From Streptomyces sp. H39-S7 (GTDB lineage Bacteria; Actinomycetota; Actinomycetes; Streptomycetales; Streptomycetaceae): 64,000 bases of DNA. The translations under genes and the position numbers were made by a program. Location of the stretch: the NCBI RefSeq assembly GCF_027158205.1, contig NZ_JAPVLU010000034.1, forward strand, positions 1-64,000, written 5' to 3'. This document shows positions 26,140 to 34,431 of this stretch, in pieces. The notes beneath the pieces are model-generated. The model had not been told where the DNA came from and ran no database searches. It saw only the letters and a program-made list of their open reading frames with translations. How positions within the stretch are numbered: the first letter of the stretch is position 1; each line of letters opens with the position of its first letter.

Positions 26140-26682
26140 CTACCGGTCGGCCGCCGTCAGGTCCACCCGCCAGTCGTTGCACCGGATGGGATTCCCGGGC
26201 GGGTACTCGAAGTCGCAGGCGGAGACCAGGGTGAAACCGGCCTTGCGGCAGATCGCGTTCGACGCGGGGTGGTCGACGGACGGGTAGGCGTGCAGGGACG
26301 CGTGCGTGTGCCGGGCCGCGGCGTCGGCGATGACCGCGGTGGCCGCGGCCACCGCGATCCCCCGGCCCTGGTACCGCGGCAGCACGCCCCAGCCGGCCTC
26401 GTACACCGTCCCGCCCTGCCAGACCCGGTCCCAGTACCCGATGGTGCCGACCGTCTCGCCCTCCGGAAGCAGCACGACGCTGAACATCCGCCCGGTTCCG
26501 GCGCCTTCGATGTCCAGGTAGCGCCGGTGGCGCGCGAGCAGCTGCTCCTCGGTCTCGGGGCCGCCCAGGTGCGCCATCATCTCCGGGGAGTTCGCCAGCC
26601 GCAGCAGCGCCAGGTCCCGCTCCGCCCAGCTCTCGAGGCGCACCCCGTCCGTGGCCGCCGCGTCGCGCTGTTCCGTCGTCAT
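26140..26682 (-). CDS. GNAT-family N-acetyltransferase
   Basis: 180 residues from ATG 26682 with GAGGAGAG upstream. A GNAT fold of the RimJ/RimL-like kind: LESWAERDLALLRLANSPEM at the start, the MFSVVLLPEGETVGTIGYWD strands, and the acetyl-CoA loop as VLPRYQGRGIAVAAATAVI (Q/R-x-x-G-x-G/A). Near the end are PSVDHPASNAICRKAGF and the closing strand. Substrate unknown; amino-group acetylation of a small molecule or protein terminus is expected. It is 29 nt downstream of the AraC-type gene on the same strand and may be co-transcribed with it. Confidence 0.9.
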   Translation of the reverse strand: MTTEQRDAAATDGVRLESWAERDLALLRLANSPEMMAHLGGPETEEQLLARHRRYLDIEGAGTGRMFSVVLLPEGETVGTIGYWDRVWQGGTVYEAGWGVLPRYQGRGIAVAAATAVIADAAARHTHASLHAYPSVDHPASNAICRKAGFTLVSACDFEYPPGNPIRCNDWRVDLTAADR

Positions 26683-26711
26683 GTCCGTCTCTCTCCTCGG
26701 GTTCAGGGCCG

Positions 26712-27644
26712 TCACACGCCCGCCCGGTGCTCCTGCGGCCGGATGCCGCGGACCCGCTTGAAGGCGGTGCTCAGGGCGAACGCGCTGCCGTAGCCCACCT
26801 TTCCTGCCACCGAGCCGACCGTGGCCTCGGGCTCGCGCAGCAGGTCGGCGGCGAGGGACAGCCGCCACCCGGTGAGGTACGCCATCGGCGGCTCACCCAC
26901 GAGATCGGTGAACCGCCGGGCCAGCGCGGCGCGCGACACCCCGGTCTTCGCCGCGATCGTGGCCACCGACCACGGGTGTGCCGGGTGGTCGTGGAGCAGG
27001 CGCAGCGCCTGGCCCACCACGGGATCGGCCAACGCCAGGTACCAGGTGGGCGCTTCTGCCTCCGGCCGGGAGAACCACGCCCTGACGATGGCGATCAGCA
27101 GCAGGTCCAGCAGCCGGTCGAGGAAGACCTCCTGGCCCGGCTCGTCCCTGACGATCTCCTCGCTGAGCAGGGCGACGAGTGGGCAGTCCCAGGAGTCGGC
27201 GGTGAGCACCAGGAGCGTGGGCAGCGCTTCGAGCAGCCGCCGGCTGACCTCGCCGTCCATCGAGTAGGTGCCGGTGAACATCACCGTCGCGCCGTCCGGC
27301 CGGTCGCCCCAGGTGCGCACGCCCAAGTCCATCGTCTCGCACAGCTCTTCGCCGTCCGGGGTGGTGGAGCGCTGTCCGGGGTGGATCACGATCTGCGGCG
27401 GTGTGTCCGGCGCGTCGGCGACGAGGTACGGGGCCGGACCGCGGACGACGGCGACGTCCCCGGCGCGCAGGCACACCGCGGCGCCGTCCTGGGGCAGCAC
27501 CCACGCCTCGCCGCGCACCAGGGAGATCAGCGTCAGCGGGGCCCGGTCCTCGATCCGCAGCGACCACGGCGGGTCGAGGACCGAGCGCAGAAGGAAGGCG
27601 CCCCGGGCCCGGGGCCCGTCCAGGAGACCGGCGAGTGCGTCCAT
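26712..27644 (-). CDS. AraC-family regulator with cupin sensor
   Basis: 310 residues from ATG 27644; upstream in-frame sequence to 28010 lies inside the divergent gene and is rejected. The N-terminal half is a cupin-like sensor (PLTLISLVRGEAWVLPQDGA, RAGDVAVVRGPAPYLVAD). The C-terminal 100 residues are two helix-turn-helix motifs: WSVATIAAKTGVSRAALARR, FTDLVGEPPMAYLTGWRLSL, then VGSVAGKVGYGSAFALSTAF ending in RPQEHR. This subfamily usually controls an adjacent divergent gene, here the DUF1772 membrane protein. Confidence 0.93.
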   Translation of the reverse strand: MDALAGLLDGPRARGAFLLRSVLDPPWSLRIEDRAPLTLISLVRGEAWVLPQDGAAVCLRAGDVAVVRGPAPYLVADAPDTPPQIVIHPGQRSTTPDGEELCETMDLGVRTWGDRPDGATVMFTGTYSMDGEVSRRLLEALPTLLVLTADSWDCPLVALLSEEIVRDEPGQEVFLDRLLDLLLIAIVRAWFSRPEAEAPTWYLALADPVVGQALRLLHDHPAHPWSVATIAAKTGVSRAALARRFTDLVGEPPMAYLTGWRLSLAADLLREPEATVGSVAGKVGYGSAFALSTAFKRVRGIRPQEHRAGV

Positions 27645-27782
27645 GGCGCTCAGCCTAGACGCCGGCGTGGACGCACGCGTATGGAGTTGAGGCTCTGAAC
27701 CATGGCCCGGCCGGGTGCCGGCGGCTTGACTGTCCCCATGACCGCTCAGCCGCACGGCGGTCCGCCGAGGGAGGTATCGACG

Positions 27783-28292
27783 ATGGACGAGTTCCGCACG
27801 GTCGCACTGGTGGCCGCCACACTCACCACCGGGTTGATCGCGGGCCTGTACTACGGCTTCGCCTGCGCCGTCATGCCGGGTCTGCGCCGGGCCGACGACC
27901 GGACGTTCGTCGACGCCATGCAGTGGATCAACGTGAAAATCCTGAACGGCTGGTTCGCCCTCGGATTCGGCGGGTCGCTGGTGCTCACCGTCCTGGCGGG
28001 CGCGCTGCACCTGGCCGGGGACGCCCCGGACGGGCCGCTGCCCTGGATCGGCGCCGCGGCCGCGCTGTACGTGCTGACGCTGGTCTCCACGTTCGCCGTC
28101 AACGTCCCGCTCAACGACGGGCTCGGCGCGCCCGGCGACGCGGGTTCCGCCGGTGCCTCGGCTCTCGCGGCTGTCCGCGAGCGCTTCGAGACGCGGTGGG
28201 TCCGCTGGAACCTCTTCCGGGCCGTGGCCGCCACCGGCGCGCTCGGCTGCCTGGTGTGGTGCCTGGTGCTCTACGGGCGGGCCACGGCGTAG
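27783..28292 (+). CDS. DUF1772 (anthrone-oxygenase-like) membrane protein
   Basis: 169 residues from ATG 27783 (GGGAGG upstream). Four membrane helices are visible. Family features are GLIAGLYYGFACAVMPGLRR, the AMQWINVKILNGWF segment, FAVNVPLNDGL and FETRWVRWNLFRAVAA. DUF1772 includes fungal anthrone oxygenases with no metal or flavin site, but bacterial members are mostly uncharacterised. Paired with the divergent AraC regulator across a 138-bp gap (27645-27782). Followed by the strongest terminator in the window. Confidence 0.9.
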   Translation: MDEFRTVALVAATLTTGLIAGLYYGFACAVMPGLRRADDRTFVDAMQWINVKILNGWFALGFGGSLVLTVLAGALHLAGDAPDGPLPWIGAAAALYVLTLVSTFAVNVPLNDGLGAPGDAGSAGASALAAVRERFETRWVRWNLFRAVAATGALGCLVWCLVLYGRATA

Positions 28293-28305
28293 CGGCCGAA
28301 GCCCC

Positions 28306-28350
28306 CGGTGGGGGCACCTCCCGACCGGTGGCCGGGAGGTGCCCCCACCG
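28306..28350 (+). terminator. Strong Rho-independent terminator
   Basis: An 18-bp perfect stem (28306-28323 with 28333-28350) with a 9-nt loop, followed by CTTTTG. It ends the DUF1772 transcript and faces the convergent GH8 gene. Confidence 0.92.
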
Positions 28351-28356
28351 CTTTTG

Positions 28357-30009
28357 TCAGGGGACCCAGTAGTTGCCGGAGACGACGATCATGGACTGGA
28401 GCTGCACGCTGCCGCCGTAGTAGAGCGAGGCGTTGATGGGCGTGCCGGCCAGCTTGTTCCACAGGGCGTCGAGCCAGGCCTGGGAGCCCGGGTCGGTCAG
28501 GGCGGCGACGGCGAACGGCGCGGTGAAGGCCATGTCCTGACCGCTGTCGAACGTCGATCCGTTCAGGTGGTAGCCGGTGACGATACCGGCGGGGTTGCCG
28601 CCGGTCTTGGTCTTGATCCACGCGTTGAGCTTGCGGGCCGAGGCGAGGGACGCCGGGTCGCCGCTGGTGACGGCGTCGGTGGCCAGCCGCCAGGGGTCGC
28701 GGCAGGCGTTCCATCCGAAGTCCCCGTCGTTGGGGCTTTCGAGCACCTCGCCCGCGGCGGGCTTGGGGGTGGTGTTGGTGTTGACCACGAAGTCGGCGAG
28801 CAGCCCGGTGGTGGGCGCGTAGCTCGCCTGCTGCTGGGTGATCAGGCTCTGGTGAGCGGTGCGGATGGTGTCCCAGGCGCTGTCACCGGTCGCGGTCCTG
28901 AAGGCCCGGAAGTGGTCGATCAGCCAGTCGGAGGACCGGGTGATGAAGTGGTGGGACTCCCCGGAACCGCTCCAGTCGCCGAGCAGCATCAGGTGGGTGG
29001 TGGAGTTGACCTCACTGGCCTTGATGGCGTTGATGTGCTGGATCGCGAGGCTCTTGTAGTTGTAGGTGCCGGCGCTGCCCCACTGCCGGTCGGCGAGGAG
29101 CAGGCCGTAGGCGACGTCGAGGTCGCCGTCGGTCGCGGAGTCCGAACCGTTGACGCTCTTGCAGGAGGCGTCCTGTTCCGCGGCGAGCAGGTGGGGGTTG
29201 TTCACCGACGGGTGGGCGAGCACGAACTTCACCATGCCGTCGAAGGCGGTCTTGGCGTTGGTGTCGGCGCCCGCCATCAGAGCGGTGACGACCATGCCGT
29301 AGCCCTGGCCCTCGGCGACGTACGGGTGGTCGGCGTCGGGCGAGATGGTCTCGTACCAGCCGTTGCCGCAGTTGTGCTTGACGAAGGCGGCCTTCCACTG
29401 GTTGTAGGCGGTGACGACCGCCTGGTCGATGGTGCTCTGCGCGCCGGAGGGCTTGAGCGTGCCGGCGGCGTACGGGAACTGGTGGCTGCCGAACGGCACG
29501 GCGGGACCGCCGCCGCCTCCGCCCGGGGAACCGGCGTCGAGGTAGTCGAGGTTGGGACCGCCGTTGGCGGTGGTCGCGGTGGCACGGACCTTGTTGGTGC
29601 CCGCCACGAGCGTGGCGGTGAGGCTCTTGGTCTGCCAGGTGTCCCAGGAGCCGGTGCCCGCGAAGGAGACGCCGGACGCGACGGTGGTGCCGTTCACCGC
29701 GATGTCCATGGGGCGGTTTACGGTGGTGCCGTTGGCGAATCCGAGCACGAGCGTGCCGCTTCCCGCGGCCGCCGCGGTCACGGTGAACTCCACGGAGGAG
29801 CCGGCGACGTTGGTGTAGTCGACGAAGCCGGTGCCGGAGAACCCGGTGTGGTTGGTGGCGGCAGCCGCCTGCGACAGCGTCGCGTTCTCGGCCTCGTAGC
29901 GGGTGGTGGCCGCCTGGGCCTGCGGTGCCAGAGCGGCCAGCGGCAGCAGCAGGCCGAGCGACGCGGTCAGGGTCAGACCGAGGAGTCTTCGGGGGATGGG
30001 AATGCGCAC
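28357..30009 (-). CDS. Secreted glycoside hydrolase family 8 with CBM35-like module
   Basis: 550 residues from GTG 30009. Sec signal peptide (RRLLGLTLTASLGLLLPLAA, cleavage near AQAATT). Residues about 34-160 are a CBM35/CBM6-type beta-sandwich (RYEAENATLSQ at its start, NGGPNLDYLDAG at its end). A poly-Gly linker follows, then a GH8 catalytic domain: VAEGQGYGMVVTALM with the acid Glu, the DSATDGDLDVAYGLLLADRQ signature, FGWNACRDPWRLATDAV, and GYHLNGST. GH8 covers endoglucanases, chitosanases, licheninases and xylanases. The palindrome 46-64 bp upstream resembles operators described for chitosanase genes, hinting at chitosan, but the neighbours degrade plant-type glycans. Confidence 0.93.
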   Translation of the reverse strand: MRIPIPRRLLGLTLTASLGLLLPLAALAPQAQAATTRYEAENATLSQAAAATNHTGFSGTGFVDYTNVAGSSVEFTVTAAAAGSGTLVLGFANGTTVNRPMDIAVNGTTVASGVSFAGTGSWDTWQTKSLTATLVAGTNKVRATATTANGGPNLDYLDAGSPGGGGGGPAVPFGSHQFPYAAGTLKPSGAQSTIDQAVVTAYNQWKAAFVKHNCGNGWYETISPDADHPYVAEGQGYGMVVTALMAGADTNAKTAFDGMVKFVLAHPSVNNPHLLAAEQDASCKSVNGSDSATDGDLDVAYGLLLADRQWGSAGTYNYKSLAIQHINAIKASEVNSTTHLMLLGDWSGSGESHHFITRSSDWLIDHFRAFRTATGDSAWDTIRTAHQSLITQQQASYAPTTGLLADFVVNTNTTPKPAAGEVLESPNDGDFGWNACRDPWRLATDAVTSGDPASLASARKLNAWIKTKTGGNPAGIVTGYHLNGSTFDSGQDMAFTAPFAVAALTDPGSQAWLDALWNKLAGTPINASLYYGGSVQLQSMIVVSGNYWVP

Positions 30010-30054
30010 GTGGGGGGACCTTCCCTCAGGACGGCGGAACGGGATGGAAGCAAT

Positions 30055-30073
30055 GTTAGGAAAGTTTCCTAAC
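30055..30073. promoter_or_regulatory. Perfect 19-bp palindromic operator of the GH8 gene
   Basis: GTTAGGAAA-G-TTTCCTAAC is perfectly symmetric. It begins 46 bp upstream of the GH8 start and overlaps a leftward -10-like TAACAT. Palindromes of the AGGAAA-N-TTTCCT type are, as I recall, targets of the ROK-family regulator CsnR in Streptomyces chitosanase promoters. Confidence 0.75.
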
Positions 30074-30107
30074 TAGTGATGCATGGGAGCGCCATTCGGG
30101 GATCCTG

Positions 30108-31910
30108 TCAAGACCCGGCGGCCGAGGTGGCATAATTTGACCCGAGCCACGTCTCGTCGATCCGCAGCCGCTTGTAGCGCGCGGTGTCGGTCGGGGCCGC
30201 GTAGGTGCTGGTCACTTCGAGGCGCACATGACGGGTGGTGACCGCCGGCAGGTCGATGGTCGCGAACCCGCGCGCACTGGGCAGCGTGCCGGACTTGACC
30301 GGGCTCCCCCAAGAGGCGCCGTCGTTGCTGACGTACACCTTGTAGCCCTTGATGCGCGCCGACTGCTCGGTGGCGGAGCGGGCGTAGCTCACCGAGTCCT
30401 CCCGCTGGTTGATGCCGAGGTAGCGCACCGGCTTCGAGGACTTGAGGTCGAAGTCGAGCCGGACGGGCAGGGTCCGCGCGCTGTCCCAGTACGTCAGATA
30501 GCTGCCGTCGGCGGCCGCCGGGGCGCCGTGACCGCTCGCCGCGGCACTGGCACTCATCGTGTACGAGGAGGCCGGATAGATGCCCGTACGCCCGCTGGTG
30601 GTCACCTTGAAGACCGTGTCGTACGGGTCCCAGCCGCCGAGACCGCGCAGGGTGAGACTGCCGCCCGACTGGCTGAAGGACACGGGCGCGCCGGTACGCA
30701 GATCGGTGACGGCGGCGACGCGGTACCCGTTGTCGCGCAGGCGCAGGGTGGTCGTCGACGGCGGGGTGACCACGTGGAGGTACTGCCGGTCGGGGTCGGA
30801 GGTGCTGACGGTCGTGACACCGCGGGCGCCGTCGTTCCAGGCTCCGGGCTGCAGGCCGCCGTACAGGTAGCCGCCGCCCTCGGTACCCCGCAGCGACTCC
30901 CGGATCGCTTGCAGATAGCCGTCCGCGAAGGTGTTGAAGGCCTCCTGGTTGGACGGGAACCTGCCGTTGACCTGAGCGGTCTCGGCCATCAGCGCCTTCA
31001 CGGACGAGCCGGCGTTGGTGACCAGCCGGCCCAGGGTGAGGGCGCGGTCGACGGAGGGGTTCGAACCGTCGTACCACCAGGCCCCGGTCGAGGGCAGTTT
31101 GAAGTCGGCCTCGGTCAGCCGGGGGCCGGCGGTGTAGAGCGCCTGCGGGTAGTCGTACGCCGGGGACATGCCGGTCTTCTGCTCATTGCTGATCATGTCC
31201 AGGGCGGGCGTGTCCTCGTTGTTGTTGCTGATCGTGTAGTCGGGGCGCTGCTGGTAGATCTGGGCGTAGAGGTCGTGGCTCTCCCAGTACGCGTTGTCGT
31301 TGTCGATCCAGAACCCGCCCAGCGTGGGATAGCGGCGCATGACCTCGAAGAAGTTGTCGTAGGAGAACTCGCCGAAACCATCACGGGTGGTGAGGTCGAC
31401 GGTCCTGCCCTTGGAGGAGGAGTACGCGCCCGAGTCGAGCCACTCATGGCCGCCCTGGTCGTGCCACTGCGGATCGTCGGTCATGTAGAGGATGACCTTG
31501 ACGTTCTTCGCGCTCGCGGCGGCGATCAGCTCACCGACGAAATCACGATGGGTGCTGCAGCTGCCGGGGATCGCCGACGGCCACGGCCGGGCGTAGCCGA
31601 GCCGGCTGTGGAACGTGGCGAGTACCAGGTACTGCGCGTGCAGCTTCCGGGCCTCGTCGACCCAGTACTGCGGCGTCCAGCCGCCGTTGGTGACGTCGGA
31701 CTCCCATTGCGCGCAGTCGGTGTGGGCCGGGGCCGTGCGCTCGCCCCAGTGCAGGAACAGCCCGCTGGTGGAGCCGCGCAGGAAGTCCTGGCGCGGGTTC
31801 TGCAGATCGGCGCGCGCGGGGGTGCCCGGCAGCAGCAGGGCACCGAGGAGCAGCGCGACGACGGCAAGCAGCCGCAGGGGAAGCCCGGTCACCACGGCGA
31901 TTCGTCCCAT
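30108..31910 (-). CDS. Secreted alpha-L-fucosidase-like (GH29-type) protein with F5/8 type C domain
   Basis: 600 residues from ATG 31910 (GTG 31913 is possible; GGGGAG serves both). Signal peptide ends near PGTPARADL. The barrel begins with GLFLHWGERTAPAHTD, the GLFxHWG signature of GH29 fucosidases. YLVLATFHSRLGYARPWP, KVILYMTDDPQWHDQGGHEW and GGFWIDNDNAYWES follow, where the Asp of WID is the candidate nucleophile. A discoidin/F5-8C carbohydrate-binding domain forms the last 150 residues (YLTYWDSARTLPVRLDFDL to RLRIDETWLGS). It starts 1-4 nt after the stop of the GH105 gene and is therefore coupled to it. Sugar specificity is uncertain. Confidence 0.8.
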   Translation of the reverse strand: MGRIAVVTGLPLRLLAVVALLLGALLLPGTPARADLQNPRQDFLRGSTSGLFLHWGERTAPAHTDCAQWESDVTNGGWTPQYWVDEARKLHAQYLVLATFHSRLGYARPWPSAIPGSCSTHRDFVGELIAAASAKNVKVILYMTDDPQWHDQGGHEWLDSGAYSSSKGRTVDLTTRDGFGEFSYDNFFEVMRRYPTLGGFWIDNDNAYWESHDLYAQIYQQRPDYTISNNNEDTPALDMISNEQKTGMSPAYDYPQALYTAGPRLTEADFKLPSTGAWWYDGSNPSVDRALTLGRLVTNAGSSVKALMAETAQVNGRFPSNQEAFNTFADGYLQAIRESLRGTEGGGYLYGGLQPGAWNDGARGVTTVSTSDPDRQYLHVVTPPSTTTLRLRDNGYRVAAVTDLRTGAPVSFSQSGGSLTLRGLGGWDPYDTVFKVTTSGRTGIYPASSYTMSASAAASGHGAPAAADGSYLTYWDSARTLPVRLDFDLKSSKPVRYLGINQREDSVSYARSATEQSARIKGYKVYVSNDGASWGSPVKSGTLPSARGFATIDLPAVTTRHVRLEVTSTYAAPTDTARYKRLRIDETWLGSNYATSAAGS

Positions 31911-31914
31911 CACG

Positions 31915-33150
31915 TCACTCCCCTGCCTTCGGCGGACCGCCGTTGACGGTCCGCCGCAGCTGCTCGTTCATGATCAGGAAGGCGCCGAGGCCGTGGAAGT
32001 CGTTCACGGCCCGGGTGCGCCCGATGTAGTAGGCGTAGTCGCCGACGTTCGTTCCGATCGAGATGTCGGAGAGTTCGGTCCTGCCGTCGGCGCCGAGTGA
32101 GACTCTGGCGAGCACACCCTGGTAGCCGCGTTGGGCCACCGCCGCGTAGTGCGGGTCGACATAGCCCCGCTCGACCGCGCGGGACAGTGTGAAGGTGAAC
32201 ATGCTGGAGCAGGACGTCTCGGTCCAGTCGTCGGAGCGCGAGCCCTTGTCGACGACCTGGAACCAGCGGCCGGTGGCCGGGTCCTGTGCGCGCTCGATAC
32301 CGGCCGCCAGGTTGCGCAGGATGGTCAGCAGCCGGGCCCGCCGCGGCTGGTTCGCCGGAACGGCGTCGAGTACGCCGACGGCCGCCATGCCGTACCAGCC
32401 GACCGCCCGGCACCAGTGCTCCGGGGCCAGGCCGGTGGACGGATCGGCCCAGCTCACGGCCTTCGACTCGTCGTAGGCGTGCTTGAGCAGGCCGTTCGGC
32501 CGCTGGAGGTGGGTTCCGTAGACCACCAGCTGCTTGGTCGCCTCGTCGTCGGTGTAGGCGGCGTCGTCGAACTCCCGCCCGTACTCGACGAGGAACGGGT
32601 TGACCATGAACACGCCGTCGGACCAGAGCTGGTGTGCGCGGCTGTCCGCGGTGGCGTGCCAGAAGCCGCCGTCGGAGGTCCTGGGGTAGGTGGCCAGCCG
32701 GTCGCGGATCCGGGTGGCGGCGGTCCGGTACTTCGCCTGGCCGGTCTCGTGGTGCATGATCACCAGCAGCCGCCCGGCGAGCATGCTGTCCAGGCTGTTG
32801 AAGCTCTGGCCGATGGCGCCCTTGCTGTCGACGAACCGGTCGACCCAGCTCTTGATGTACGCCAGGTCCTTCGGGTCGCGGGTGCGCTGATAGACGAGGT
32901 ACTGGCCGTAGAGGTAGAGGCCGACGGGGTAGGACCAGCCGCCGATCCGGGCGGGAGTGAAGCGCGCCATCGTCGAGTCGGTCATCGCCACCGACCAGTC
33001 GGTGGCGGCCGGGTCGTTGGTGGCGGCAGCGGCGGACGCAGGAGCCTGGGCCTGCCCCGCCGGGGGCACGCCCGCCGCCGGTGGACCGTTCGGCGCGGCG
33101 AGCGCCGCACAGGCCGCGAGCGCGGCCGTCAGAGCACGTAATCCGTTCAT
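31915..33150 (-). CDS. Secreted GH105/GH88 unsaturated glycuronyl hydrolase
   Basis: 411 residues from ATG 33150 with GAGGGG upstream. Signal peptide (RALTAALAACAALAA), then an Ala/Pro linker and an (alpha/alpha)6 barrel. Matching GH105 (YteR-type unsaturated rhamnogalacturonyl hydrolase): QSFNSLDSMLAGRLLVIMHH, GGFWHATADSRAHQLWSDG with the general-acid Asp in LWSDGVFMVNPFL, EHWCRAVGWYGMAAVGVLD and TETSCSSMFTFTLSRA. The enzyme removes the 4,5-unsaturated uronic acid left by polysaccharide lyases. Secretion is unusual, since YteR is cytoplasmic. It is the first gene of an operon with the fucosidase-like gene. Confidence 0.92.
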   Translation of the reverse strand: MNGLRALTAALAACAALAAPNGPPAAGVPPAGQAQAPASAAAATNDPAATDWSVAMTDSTMARFTPARIGGWSYPVGLYLYGQYLVYQRTRDPKDLAYIKSWVDRFVDSKGAIGQSFNSLDSMLAGRLLVIMHHETGQAKYRTAATRIRDRLATYPRTSDGGFWHATADSRAHQLWSDGVFMVNPFLVEYGREFDDAAYTDDEATKQLVVYGTHLQRPNGLLKHAYDESKAVSWADPSTGLAPEHWCRAVGWYGMAAVGVLDAVPANQPRRARLLTILRNLAAGIERAQDPATGRWFQVVDKGSRSDDWTETSCSSMFTFTLSRAVERGYVDPHYAAVAQRGYQGVLARVSLGADGRTELSDISIGTNVGDYAYYIGRTRAVNDFHGLGAFLIMNEQLRRTVNGGPPKAGE

Positions 33151-33193
33151 GATCCCCTCACCCGGTATGCGTGCGTTGGGGCCAATCGGACAC

Positions 33194-33210
33194 CAAAGGT
33201 TGGACCTTTG
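33194..33210. promoter_or_regulatory. Palindromic operator of the GH105 operon
   Basis: CAAAGGT-TGG-ACCTTTG is a perfect 7-3-7 palindrome 44 bp upstream of the GH105 start. The core GGT-N3-ACC is the form bound by FadR-type GntR regulators, many of which respond to uronates. The rest of the gap to 33487 is AT-rich (33215-33400) with no gene and probably holds promoters in both directions. Confidence 0.65.
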
Positions 33211-33487
33211 AGCGGAATCTAGCAGGGGTGAGATTTCTGTCAAGAACCCTAACAATCATCGATGGACCAAGCCCTGACTGGATCTCTGACCCACGAGGCA
33301 AGCTGGAACCCGTCAGCGATCCCGACATGTCAGACATAAGATATCGGATGTATTGGGAAGAACTACAAGTCGCCGGAAATACGTCGTGCGGGGACGATGA
33401 GTTCTGCGGCAGCGCGTCGTCTACCCCACAGACAGCCGCGCCCCGCCGTGCCGGGCACGCACCGAGAACAGCTGGAAGGAACCCCTC

Positions 33488-34288
33488 ATGCTCTCCACCG
33501 ACTACGTCCCGGGCGCCCCGAACTGGCTCGACCTCGCGAGCCGCGACATCCCGGCGTCCGCCGCGTTCTACAACGCGGTCTTCGGCTGGACGTTCCAGTC
33601 CGCCGGCCCCGACGCCGGCGGGTACGGGATGTTCGTGCTCGACGAGAAGACCGTCGCCGGCATCGGCCCGATCATGGCCGACGGTGTGCAGCCGTGTTGG
33701 ACGCCGTACTTCAAGACGCCCGACGCGGAAGCCACCGCCAAGGCCGTGGAGCAGGCCGGCGGCACCGTCGCCTTCCCGCCGATGGACGTCTTCACCATGG
33801 GCCGGATGGCCGTCTTCACCGACCCCGCCGGCGCCGGGTTCAACGTCTGGCAGCCCGGCGACAACAAGGGCCTGGACGTGGTGACCGCCGACAACGCGCT
33901 GTGCTGGGTCGAACTGCACACCACCGACGCGGCCGCGGCGAAAGCCTTCTACCACCAGGTCTTCGACTGGGAGTACACGGACGCCCCGATGCCCGGCATG
34001 ACTTACACCCTCATCCGCCCCGCGGGCACCGACGCCGCGGCGGAGGCGGAGCACGGCGGCCTCATGGACCTGCCCCCGGGCGCCACCGGACCGGGCAGCG
34101 CCCCGAACTGGCACCCGTACTTCGGGACGGCCGACTGCGACGCCACCTTCGCCACCGCCGTCGCGCACGGAGCCACCGTCATCATGCCGCCGGACGACGC
34201 GCCCGGGGTCGGCCGGCTGGCCATGCTCCTGGACCCGGCGGGCGCCCAGTTCGCCCTGCTCACCGGGGTGGCGGCGGACGCCGGCTGA
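33488..34288 (+). CDS. VOC-family protein with two glyoxalase-like domains
   Basis: 266 residues from ATG 33488 (GGAAGGAA upstream). Two tandem vicinal-oxygen-chelate modules, residues about 8-125 and 135-262. Each has the PNWLDL/LCWVEL first strand, an AFYNAVFGWTF / AFYHQVFDWEY helix, a central TPYFKT / WHPYFGT strand and a FTDPAGAGFNVWQP / LLDPAGAQFALLTG closing strand. Such paired VOC proteins in streptomycetes resemble CFP-30B-like hydroxylase-annotated proteins with no proven reaction. A second, truncated VOC gene lies at 44.4 kb. Followed by a long terminator hairpin. Confidence 0.9.
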   Translation: MLSTDYVPGAPNWLDLASRDIPASAAFYNAVFGWTFQSAGPDAGGYGMFVLDEKTVAGIGPIMADGVQPCWTPYFKTPDAEATAKAVEQAGGTVAFPPMDVFTMGRMAVFTDPAGAGFNVWQPGDNKGLDVVTADNALCWVELHTTDAAAAKAFYHQVFDWEYTDAPMPGMTYTLIRPAGTDAAAEAEHGGLMDLPPGATGPGSAPNWHPYFGTADCDATFATAVAHGATVIMPPDDAPGVGRLAMLLDPAGAQFALLTGVAADAG

Positions 34289-34320
34289 CCGCGCGGGGTC
34301 GCCGCCCGTCCGTGCGGCGA

Positions 34321-34379
34321 CACGAGCGCTCGCCGGAACCCGCTCTCACGGGGGGAGGGGGTTCCGGCGGGCGTTCGTG
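34321..34379. terminator. Bidirectional terminator between VOC and thiolase genes
   Basis: 34321-34341 pairs with 34359-34379 over 21 bp (two G-U pairs as RNA) with a 17-nt loop. It lies between convergent genes. Confidence 0.8.
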
Positions 34380-34431
34380 CCGCCGCACGGACCTGCCGGG
34401 CGTGCCCGCCCTGCCCGTTCCGGGGTGCGCG

